Shown piece by piece: positions 28,456-35,792 of a DNA stretch of 64,000 nucleotides. Origin of the DNA: Shewanella sp. 10N.286.48.A6 (GTDB lineage Bacteria > Pseudomonadota > Gammaproteobacteria > Enterobacterales > Shewanellaceae); the NCBI RefSeq assembly GCF_002873135.1, contig NZ_MCVI01000017.1, positions 76,191 through 140,190 on the forward strand, read 5' to 3'. Both the position numbers and the translations under genes were made by a program. The notes under the pieces are model-generated. The model made no database searches. It saw only the letters and a program-made list of their open reading frames with translations, and was not told where the DNA came from. The number at the start of each line of letters is the position of its first letter. Within the stretch, counting starts at the first letter, position 1.

Positions 28456-28881
28456 ATGACTGAATTACTACAGCTGTTATCTTTTCAGCACGACACCTTG
28501 TCGTCGCTGAAATTACTTGTATCTGAAGAAAAATTAGCCCTTACTGAACGTGACGCAGATAAACTACTGTCACTGGCAAAAGACAAGGTTGACTGCCTAA
28601 ACAACCTCAAACTTAATGATGAAAAGTTAGCCTCTCACCCAGAAAAAGCATTATTAAACGCTGAGCCAGAACTCATTGTTAAAGTCGAAGAAGCCAAAGC
28701 GATTCTAGACGAGTGCAAGGCCATCAATAGTCAAAATGCCAGCTTAATTGAGCTTAATATAGCCAGCCTTAATCGCTTCTCTCAAGCGCTGCAAATGAGC
28801 CGTAATGCATCAAGCCTGACCTATAATGACAAAGGCCGAACTTCAACGATTTCCTCTTTAGGGCAAAACCTTAAAGCATAA
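28456..28881 (+). CDS. flgN: FlgN, export chaperone for FlgK/FlgL
   Basis: The 141-residue, highly helical protein starts MTELLQLLSFQHDTLSSLKL and keeps the FlgN heptad-like leucine pattern throughout. Its place after flgM is conserved. It would chaperone the hook-filament junction proteins encoded at 13928-17067. Confidence 0.9.
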   Translation: MTELLQLLSFQHDTLSSLKLLVSEEKLALTERDADKLLSLAKDKVDCLNNLKLNDEKLASHPEKALLNAEPELIVKVEEAKAILDECKAINSQNASLIELNIASLNRFSQALQMSRNASSLTYNDKGRTSTISSLGQNLKA

Positions 28882-28934
28882 TCGAGGCGGTAATTAACTG
28901 CCCTGCGAGTTGCTAGATTGTGTTTTAAAAACCA

Positions 28935-28961
28935 AAAAACCGCTCAAAGAGCGGTTTTTTT
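28935..28961 (+). terminator. Bidirectional terminator between flgN and flgP
   Basis: The stem ACCGCTC/GAGCGGT has loop AAA, an A-run 5' and T7 3'. It can end flgN on the plus strand and flgOP on the minus strand. Confidence 0.92.
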
Positions 28962-29012
28962 GTACTTCAGTTAAGTTAATTTAAATGACTGGATTTAAAT
29001 AATTAAATTTAA

Positions 29013-29468
29013 CTAAAAGTAAGTCACATGCTTAATCGTTCTAGGCCTATTTTGCTGCTGATATAGGCTCCATACCTGTGAAAAATCCAGTTCTAACTCA
29101 GTCACATACATATCACCAGCCGGATAGCTTTTGACCACTTTAGCGCCTTTAATCATGCCCGAGACACTGGCGGTAACGGTTTGCTTATTCAGCAACCAAT
29201 CATCGACCTGGCTACTGGCATCAATCTGCTGGCCATACACTTGCTCAGCCAGTTCACGATAAGCGGCAATTTTAGACGCTTGCATCGCCATTAACACCTT
29301 GTGAGATTGCTCTGTTGCCGGTTGCGTTGTTAACGGCGCATAACCAATAGCGGTTAGTTTAGGAAATTGTTTAGGCGCCTCGGTTTCCCATTGCACATAC
29401 TTGTCGTTTACCGCACACCCGGACAAGGTGAGGGCTGCTGTCAGGGCTGCAAAAAGTATTGCCTTCAT
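29013..29468 (-). CDS. flgP: FlgP, outer-membrane flagellar accessory lipoprotein (LPP20 family)
   Basis: This 151-residue lipoprotein precursor has lipobox LSGC at about residue 18 and an LPP20-type domain (KIAAYRELAEQVYGQQIDAS, VSGMIKGAKVVKSYPAGDMY). FlgP helps build the outer-membrane disk or H-ring region of sheathed and polar flagella in Vibrio and Campylobacter. The start overlaps the flgO stop by 4 nt. Confidence 0.92.
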   Translation of the reverse strand: MKAILFAALTAALTLSGCAVNDKYVQWETEAPKQFPKLTAIGYAPLTTQPATEQSHKVLMAMQASKIAAYRELAEQVYGQQIDASSQVDDWLLNKQTVTASVSGMIKGAKVVKSYPAGDMYVTELELDFSQVWSLYQQQNRPRTIKHVTYF

Positions 29469-30169
29469 TGGTTATCTCCTAAAATAGTCACGCTTGCCAT
29501 ACCTGCATGCTCGTTTCGATACAAGATGCCGTCTTTTGAAATCACCTTATTGGCAGGTGTTAAATAGCCTGGCAGGCTGTGGGTTTTAACAAAGGTTTGT
29601 ACCGCTGACACTACTCGATTATTGCTAGTATTGACAATTCTGGCATTGACCACCACGCCCTCTGAGGTAGTGCCCATGGTGGCTACGACCACATGGGATA
29701 CCGCTAAATCTGTGGCAAGCTGCTTCCAGTCGCGGCTTAAAATAAACTCACCCTCCGCAGTGGCGCGAAGTGAACTAGCCACATTCATATCAACAAGATT
29801 AAATTCATTGGCATGAAATGCAGTCAACATGCCTTGCTGCAATTGCTGCCCCAGCAAATTAGTTTGTCCGTAATCATCAAGCATGACAGGTGTGGTGATC
29901 AGCAGTGGTTGATCAGCTCGTAAGCTGTCGTTTTGTAGCACTAATTCATTGACAATTTTTTCCGCCAAGCGGTTAACCCCAGCTTTGGGCGCTATGCCTG
30001 ACTGCTGAATATCGTAGCGAATAACATGATCCGTTTTGGGCTCAGACTCATACCAAAAATTCATCTCATAGCCTTCATTGACATAAGATAAATCATCATA
30101 CTCTGTCGGTTGTGAGCCAGCACAAGCTGTCATCAACATCATGATTGGAAGTAAACCAATTCGGCGCAT
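29465..30169 (-). CDS. flgO: FlgO, outer-membrane flagellar accessory lipoprotein
   Basis: The 234-residue precursor has a lipobox-like LMTACAG (Cys about 16) and the FlgO core (VNRLAEKIVNELVLQNDSLR, LLGQQLQQGMLTAFHANEFN, VVATMGTTSEGVVVNARIVN). FlgO acts with FlgP and FlgT at the outer-membrane ring for flagellar stability. It is the first gene of flgOP and has a clear sigma-28 promoter. Confidence 0.92.
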   Translation of the reverse strand: MRRIGLLPIMMLMTACAGSQPTEYDDLSYVNEGYEMNFWYESEPKTDHVIRYDIQQSGIAPKAGVNRLAEKIVNELVLQNDSLRADQPLLITTPVMLDDYGQTNLLGQQLQQGMLTAFHANEFNLVDMNVASSLRATAEGEFILSRDWKQLATDLAVSHVVVATMGTTSEGVVVNARIVNTSNNRVVSAVQTFVKTHSLPGYLTPANKVISKDGILYRNEHAGMASVTILGDNQ

Positions 30170-30251
30170 ATTGCATTCCTGTATTTAACTCAAGCATTGC
30201 TATGGGCTAAGGCGTTTGAGGCCTAAAGGTTAAAAATGAATTCTAAAAACA

Positions 30252-30278
30252 CTATCGGCAATCAGGATAAAAACTTTA
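30252..30278 (-). promoter_or_regulatory. Sigma-28 (FliA) promoter for flgOP
   Basis: The minus strand reads TAAA-N15-GCCGATAG, seven of eight at -10 with exact spacing, 85-110 bp upstream of flgO. Confidence 0.88.
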
Positions 30279-30334
30279 GATAATTAATCCCTTTCAGCAT
30301 TGGCTTAACGACTTATATATTGAAAACCAATAAC

Positions 30335-30350
30335 AGGCACATTCTTTGCA
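30335..30350 (+). promoter_or_regulatory. Probable sigma-54 promoter for flgT
   Basis: AGGCAC-N5-TTGCA matches the -24/-12 consensus except for the T before GG. It lies about 90 bp before flgT, so flgOP and flgT appear to sit in different classes. Confidence 0.7.
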
Positions 30351-30441
30351 TTTATTCTCAAACAATCGCTCCTAGTACTTTAACGCCATAAACTTGGCAC
30401 TGTATTAGTCGTTCATCGTTATCTTTAAGCAAGTGATTAAT

Positions 30442-31632
30442 ATGAAAATATGCAGTAAAACAACCCAGCGACTCTACTCCGCAGCCATATTGCTGTTAGT
30501 CAGTATCTTGAGTCTGCCGTTAAAAGCTGAAATTATTGAAGTAACAGGCCATGCGAATATCATTAATGGCAATGTAGATAAGGCGCGTGAAGTAGCGATC
30601 AGCCAAGCGCTAAGCTATGCCAGCATGCAAGCTGGGGTTGGTGTTAACGTTAATAGTCAATACATCTCGGGTCAGGGGCAGTTAAGCCAAGATGCATTTC
30701 AGTTTAGTCATATAGGACAAGACAATAATATTGAACTGGTATCTGAAATGCTCACCAGCACTGACATTACTGTATTACTAAGATTAGATCTTCAAGACGA
30801 CTCAGCTCAGCAATGCCGAGGTCAGCAATTAAGAGCGGCAATAATGGTGCCTCAGGCCAGTATTCAAGATCGCGCTCAATTACGTTATGGTCAGTTATTA
30901 AACTTTACTCAAGCACTATCACAACAGTATGGCGTGCTACTAAATAGTCACTCCCATAATAGCTTTGCCCGCATTCACGCCGATGAAGCACTAGATCACA
31001 GCAATGAGTTAATCAATTTTAAAGGTAATCGCATCCCAAGTTGGTTAGGCGAAATCACCGATAGCCAATATATCTTACAACCAGAAATCCTCGATATGTC
31101 AACCGAGCCCACCTCAGGATTAATGTTTGGCTTATTTCACGGCTACCCACAAAGACAAATCAGCTTTAAGTTAACTTTGTATCACGCTATTAGCGGTGAA
31201 AAAGTCTGGAGTAAAGATTACTCAGCACAGGCGCAGTGGGAGTTTGAACGTGACGAAACCGTATCACCCACCACTAAACGTTTTTGGCGCTCAAGCTATG
31301 GCCAAACGGTTAACCAGCTTATGCAGCAAAGCACTGCTGACATTGATAATTTGCTAAATTGTCGCCCACTGCTGGGACAAATTGTGGCTAAACAAGGCAA
31401 TAGAATAATTATTAACTTAGGCCGTAAGCACCATGTGAGAGCCGGTGATAGCTTTCAAATTGTATTGCAACAAAATATCCCAGACAGAGTGAATTTAATG
31501 CGCGCCGTTGCCACACCAAACCGCGCAACAGTCACCATTGATCAAGTATCAGAAGAAAGTGCCACCGCAGTATTACAAGGCATAGACGCAACAGGGAATA
31601 TTCAAATACAAGATATCGTGATTAAGATTTAA
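30442..31632 (+). CDS. flgT: FlgT, flagellar H-ring protein
   Basis: FlgT forms the H ring around the LP ring in Vibrio-type polar motors. The precursor (396 residues from the ATG at 30442; a GTG three codons upstream is an alternative) has a signal peptide ending near LPLKAE, an N-terminal domain with ATG-like repeats (EVTGHANIINGNVDKAREVA), a middle domain and a C-terminal beta domain (IVAKQGNRIIINLGRKHHVR). Its presence implies a high-torque polar motor. It is divergent from flgO. Confidence 0.93.
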   Translation: MKICSKTTQRLYSAAILLLVSILSLPLKAEIIEVTGHANIINGNVDKAREVAISQALSYASMQAGVGVNVNSQYISGQGQLSQDAFQFSHIGQDNNIELVSEMLTSTDITVLLRLDLQDDSAQQCRGQQLRAAIMVPQASIQDRAQLRYGQLLNFTQALSQQYGVLLNSHSHNSFARIHADEALDHSNELINFKGNRIPSWLGEITDSQYILQPEILDMSTEPTSGLMFGLFHGYPQRQISFKLTLYHAISGEKVWSKDYSAQAQWEFERDETVSPTTKRFWRSSYGQTVNQLMQQSTADIDNLLNCRPLLGQIVAKQGNRIIINLGRKHHVRAGDSFQIVLQQNIPDRVNLMRAVATPNRATVTIDQVSEESATAVLQGIDATGNIQIQDIVIKI

Positions 31633-31688
31633 GCAACTAAATTTAAAGCCTTTTAATCAAGATTAAAACTTGTATAATTGCGCTTAGT

Positions 31689-31764
31689 CTCCCTATAGCT
31701 CAACAGGATAGAGCAGTCGCCTCCTAAGCGATCGATCAGGGTTCGAGTCCTTGTGGGGAGACCA
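31689..31764 (+). tRNA. tRNA-Arg (anticodon CCU)
   Basis: A full cloverleaf can be drawn: acceptor CTCCCTA/TGGGGAG with one G-U pair, D arm GCTC/GAGC, anticodon loop CTCCTAA giving anticodon CCT, T arm CAGGG-TTCGAGT-CCTTG, discriminator A and encoded CCA. It reads the rare Arg codon AGG. Confidence 0.95.
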
Positions 31765-31972
31765 TATTTTTTATTGATCGTTCGCTATCCTTCGGATTTT
31801 CAGTTCAAGTTTGTAACGCTCAAGCACCTTCCATTTTATTGCTGAAACTCCAACTAAAGTTGCTACCGTTAAAGGTTCTTTTTACTAGACTTAATTTCAT
31901 AAAACATAGTGCATACCATTTTTGGTATGCACTAACTATATGCACTATAAGCACTGTAATTAGGAGCGTGTT

Positions 31973-32305
31973 ATGTCTGGATGGTTCGAGTTAAGCAAAG
32001 GCAATAATGGTCAGTTCAAGTTTGCATTAAAGGCTGGCAATGGCGAGGTGATACTGACCAGTGAGCTATATGCCGCTAAAAGTGGCGCTAATAATGGTAT
32101 CGCCTCGGTGCAAGTCAATTCTCAAAGCGAAGATAAATTCACTAAAGAAACCGCTAAAAATGATAAGCCCTATTTCAACCTTAAAGCGGCTAATCATCAA
32201 ATTATTGGTACCAGTCAGATGTATGCCAGTGTCGCATCACGAGATAATGGTATTCGTTCAGTGATGGATAATGGTAGCTCTACCACCATAAAAGATCTCT
32301 GTTAA
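31973..32305 (+). CDS. YegP-family (DUF1508) two-repeat protein
   Basis: The 110-residue soluble protein contains two DUF1508 repeats (about 5-50 and 58-100), each with the pattern F.LKA.N...I..S.MY.....DNGI.SV; the two copies read SGANNGIASVQVNS and VASRDNGIRSVMDN. The function of the family is not established. AGGAG precedes the ATG. It is a single-gene unit with a terminator. Confidence 0.85.
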   Translation: MSGWFELSKGNNGQFKFALKAGNGEVILTSELYAAKSGANNGIASVQVNSQSEDKFTKETAKNDKPYFNLKAANHQIIGTSQMYASVASRDNGIRSVMDNGSSTTIKDLC

Positions 32306-32325
32306 CTCGTTTTAAATATCATAAT

Positions 32326-32359
32326 AAAAGCTCTCGAACCTTTTGCTTTGGGAGCTTTT
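32326..32359 (+). terminator. Terminator after the YegP-like gene
   Basis: AAAAGCTC pairs with GAGCTTTT, with an additional two pairs inside. T-rich flanks make it usable on both strands. Confidence 0.7.
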
Positions 32360-32411
32360 ACTATTTACAACCGATTAACTATCTACAACTGATTAGCTAT
32401 CAACAACTAAA

Positions 32412-32993
32412 TTATGCCAGCAGCATGCGCCACCACAGGCCCACTACGCTAGTCATCCCTGTTGTATAGGATGTGAGTTTACCTTTATTAAATACCATAA
32501 TGGTTGGCGCGACTTGTACCGACCAGTCATTGCTGAGTTCACTTTGCTGATCGTTTATCACTTCAAAGCTATAGCCTTTATCATCAAGGTAAGCTTGTAT
32601 TTCATGATTGTTGCCTGACGCCATTGCCACGCTGATCACCGGATAATAAGCCGACATGGTTTCAACGGCTGGGCTTACTGTGCGGCATATTGGGCACCAG
32701 CTTCCCCAAAAATACACCAACACCGGCTTATCTTGGCTAATCGCCAATACATCGACCCTTTCACCTTTAAGGGTTACTCCCTGTAATTCAGGTAAGTTAT
32801 CATGCTGAATGTCTTTGCCGCGCCATAAATCCATTAAACCCGTAATGACCATCACGAACACAATCAGTATGACGATTTGCTTTAACCAGCCGAAGATCTT
32901 TTTCCCTAAAGGCACTTTGTTACTAGCATCTGGCAACTTACTATCTAGCTGGCTCTGATGTTGTTTGCTATCAGAAGAGAACAAGCGACTCAT
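32412..32993 (-). CDS. Membrane-anchored protein disulfide oxidoreductase (TlpA/ScsD-like thioredoxin)
   Basis: The 193-residue protein has a charged N-terminus, one membrane anchor at about residues 33-50 (IVILIVFVMVITGLMDLW) and a periplasmic thioredoxin domain with the active site WGSWCPICRT and the cis-Pro region VQVAPTIMVF. It would reduce or oxidise disulfides of exported proteins. It stands alone, so its partner is not evident. Confidence 0.85.
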   Translation of the reverse strand: MSRLFSSDSKQHQSQLDSKLPDASNKVPLGKKIFGWLKQIVILIVFVMVITGLMDLWRGKDIQHDNLPELQGVTLKGERVDVLAISQDKPVLVYFWGSWCPICRTVSPAVETMSAYYPVISVAMASGNNHEIQAYLDDKGYSFEVINDQQSELSNDWSVQVAPTIMVFNKGKLTSYTTGMTSVVGLWWRMLLA

Positions 32994-33460
32994 GATTTAC
33001 CTCTTTATATGTTTTACAAAATAGGGAAATGACAGGCACTTGATGGTGCAACCTAAAAATCATTAATTAAATCGTTCGCGCTGCTGAATAAGCAGCCGGA
33101 AATTTACATTATTTATTGTCACATAAGCTAAAAAATATTAATTAGCAGCTCATTGGGTTTTAAAGTCAGCATCTAAAAGTGAAAGTAGTTTTCATTAAAG
33201 CGCTTTGTTTCGCTTATACGCTAGCATACTAAAAGCTAATGTCAGTAAGTATCAGTTTAGTTACTGCTGATAAACCCCAACAAATACAACCAAACAAAAA
33301 CACAATAACACCAAGCGCGAAACGTAACTTTAAAATAAAAAGCCCTGTGGCAACAAGCTAGTCACAGCTTCAATTTATACTTGTTAGCCAGCTTTTCAGG
33401 TGTTTAAAATCCCTTAGCTTCCAAGAAAGGAGGCATATATTTATAATAATGGAGTTTGAA
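32994..33460. other. Intergenic region
   Basis: This 467-bp AT-rich gap lies between divergent genes. One short hairpin (GCTGCT/AGCAGC at 33080-33096) is visible. AGGAGG at about 33429-33434 is too far from either ATG of the next gene to be its ribosome site. I see no gene. Confidence 0.5.
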
Positions 33461-34867
33461 ATGAAAGTATTAAAAGCTGTTGCGGCTATAGCTGTAAGTA
33501 TCTCATTATTCGCTGTATTTAAAGGCACAATCGATAACGATCCACTCACAGCAACACCCGAAGCTACCAATGTAAAAATTGGTGTTTATAACTTGTCTTT
33601 CGATCGTTTTACTTATGAAGAACTTATCACTGAAATGACATTAACGCCTGCTGAACAGCAAGCATTAATGGACAAATGGTTTGCTGGAACGCTAACTGAT
33701 GACGAAAAAGCGGTGGCTGAAAAAGTCATTCAAATCCGTAACGTTGCTGCAATTATTCAAACTGAGCGCCCAGCTGTACTGCTTATGGCCGAGTTCAACA
33801 ACGACGGTATTGCTGAAGATAACCAAGCGATTCAAGGTTTCCGCCTTAACTACCTTTCTGTACCACAAAATGCCCTTGGTTCAACGGCTGATAAAGTGAA
33901 GTTACTTGAGCCAATCCAGTTCGCTTACACTGAGAACTTCGCCACTAATACCGGTCTTTTAAGCGGTCACGATTTAAACCGTGATGGCAAAATAGCGCTA
34001 CCTAATGACGCCTGGGGCTTCGGTTTCTACCACGGTCAATATGCCTTCAGCTTATTGTCTCAGTACCCAATCGATACCGCAAACATCCGTACTTTCCAAG
34101 ATTTTAAATGGAAAGACATGCCGGGTGAAACCAACCCAATCATTACTAACTGTGATGATGAAAACAACCCAATTCCGGAAGGTCTGGCTTGTGGCGATGA
34201 GTGGTACAGTGCTGACGCTTGGGCTGACAAACCTTTGTCATCAAAAAACCACGTTGATGCGCCTATTGTCATCCCAACCGCTGATGGCGACAAAGTGATT
34301 CACTTATTACTGTCTCATCCAACACCACCTGTTTTTGACACGCTGACGGATAACAATAAATCACTTAACCGCGCTGAGATTAAGTTCTGGGACGATTACA
34401 CCTCTGGAAATGGTAGTTACATTTATGATGACGAAGGCGAAAAAGGTGGCCTTAAAGATGACGCCTCATTTGTTATCTTGGGTGATTTGAATGCTGATCC
34501 TGAAAGTGGTGACGGCTACTTAGATACCATCAAAGACTTAATGTACAGTGACCAAGTTAACCAACTTGCTACTCACGGAATTTACGCACCAAGTAGCTTA
34601 GGCGGACCAGAGTGTTTGTCTAACGGTGAATGTCGTGCAGAAAACTGGGACACTAAATACCCAGATGCGGTTACTAGTACTTCAGGTTTACGCTTAGACC
34701 ATGTTATTCCATCAAGTGATTTGAATGTCACTGACTCAGGGGTGTTCTGGCCTGCAACTTTCGAAGAAGGTCGTTTAATGATGAATGACGAACGTGTAGG
34801 TAAATGGGGCGGCGGAAAGTCGGTGTCTTCAGACCACCGTTTAGTGTGGATTAACGTAGAGCTTTAA
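33461..34867 (+). CDS. Secreted endonuclease/exonuclease/phosphatase-family protein
   Basis: The 468-residue precursor has a signal peptide (MKVLKAVAAIAVSISLFAVF) and an EEP fold: GVYNLSFDR near the start, LMAEFNND (metal-binding Glu), LLLSHPTPP, VILGDLNADP (catalytic Asp/Asn) and the terminal SSDHRLVW (catalytic His). These are the hallmarks of DNase I-like nucleases and phosphatases; the substrate cannot be told. An ATG four codons upstream exists, but GGAG 6 nt before 33461 supports this start. It is monocistronic with a terminator. Confidence 0.85.
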   Translation: MKVLKAVAAIAVSISLFAVFKGTIDNDPLTATPEATNVKIGVYNLSFDRFTYEELITEMTLTPAEQQALMDKWFAGTLTDDEKAVAEKVIQIRNVAAIIQTERPAVLLMAEFNNDGIAEDNQAIQGFRLNYLSVPQNALGSTADKVKLLEPIQFAYTENFATNTGLLSGHDLNRDGKIALPNDAWGFGFYHGQYAFSLLSQYPIDTANIRTFQDFKWKDMPGETNPIITNCDDENNPIPEGLACGDEWYSADAWADKPLSSKNHVDAPIVIPTADGDKVIHLLLSHPTPPVFDTLTDNNKSLNRAEIKFWDDYTSGNGSYIYDDEGEKGGLKDDASFVILGDLNADPESGDGYLDTIKDLMYSDQVNQLATHGIYAPSSLGGPECLSNGECRAENWDTKYPDAVTSTSGLRLDHVIPSSDLNVTDSGVFWPATFEEGRLMMNDERVGKWGGGKSVSSDHRLVWINVEL

Positions 34868-34932
34868 TTAGCACTTATATTAGCTCAACTGGTTTAACAT
34901 GAGTGCTTTGAGCACTTGTGTTAACTACAGAT

Positions 34933-34957
34933 AAAGCCCGCATTTGCGGGCTTTTTG
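34933..34957 (+). terminator. Terminator after the EEP-family gene
   Basis: The stem AAAGCCCGC/GCGGGCTTT with loop ATTT is followed by TT and a T-rich run. Confidence 0.9.
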
Positions 34958-35004
34958 TTTTAACTTTTTGTTTTTAACTATGCGCTCAATAGCAGCTAAA
35001 AGTG

Positions 35005-35667
35005 TTAATCAGGAAATATTACATCTTGTCGGCTTTCAAGCCATAGAGGATATTTAGTCATCACTTTACTGAACATTTTACTTTGCAGATAAGCATTAAG
35101 CCATGCTCTTACATGTGGATATGGCGACTGCAAATACCATTGCCGCTCTACTCGGGCAAATTGCCTGATAAAAGGTAACAATGCGATATCAGCTAAACTC
35201 TCACGATCCGCAAACAAAAATTCATGCTCGGATAACAACAGCTCAAGTTGTTGTACGTAGACTTCACAGGCCAGACGACATTCCACAATATTTGATTCGC
35301 TATAGCGTTTGGCGCATTTGTAGTTTTCAAGGCAGGACTTAAATTCACTATCAAAACGATAGATAAGCGCAAGCATCGAATCAAATTTAGCGGCGTCAGT
35401 GGCAAACAGTAAATCATCAGGATCGCTTTGGCTTAATGCCCACAACATCACTTCATAACTTTCTTCTATCACCTGCCCTTTTGGGGTCACGATCACCGGC
35501 ACTGTGGCCTTAGGGGAAGCAGCTAACATTTCAGCGGGTTTGTCACTTAATACAATATCTCTAAGCCAAATAGGCTGATTTGACTTATAAATGGCAATTC
35601 TTGCTCGCATGGCAAAGGGGCAATTCCTTAGAGAATAGAGTACAGGTAAATCTATGATTTTATTCAT
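35005..35667 (-). CDS. Glutathione S-transferase-like protein
   Basis: The 220-residue protein has a thioredoxin-like GST N-terminal domain (LYSLRNCPFAMRARIAIYKS, with Cys in the CPF position, and KATVPVI with the cis-Pro) and an all-helical C-terminal domain (about 90-210; REFADRESLADIALLPFIRQ-like region reading FLFADRESLADIALLPFIRQ). The NCPFAMRAR pattern is seen in omega/beta-type thiol transferases. The substrate is unknown. Confidence 0.85.
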   Translation of the reverse strand: MNKIIDLPVLYSLRNCPFAMRARIAIYKSNQPIWLRDIVLSDKPAEMLAASPKATVPVIVTPKGQVIEESYEVMLWALSQSDPDDLLFATDAAKFDSMLALIYRFDSEFKSCLENYKCAKRYSESNIVECRLACEVYVQQLELLLSEHEFLFADRESLADIALLPFIRQFARVERQWYLQSPYPHVRAWLNAYLQSKMFSKVMTKYPLWLESRQDVIFPD

Positions 35668-35792
35668 TGTTATATGTTAATCCCAACTACATATATGCAC
35701 ACTGGCTAATTAATTATCTACTTTAACCATATTCATTAGTAAAATATACGGGTAACATCCCTGCATTAAAATTAACGGAGCAAGTCTAAAAC

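Noticed and set aside
30394..30420. TTGGCAC near 30394 as the flgT sigma-54 promoter
   Set aside because: The -24 half is perfect but no TTGC lies at the right distance; the element at 30335-30350 fits better.
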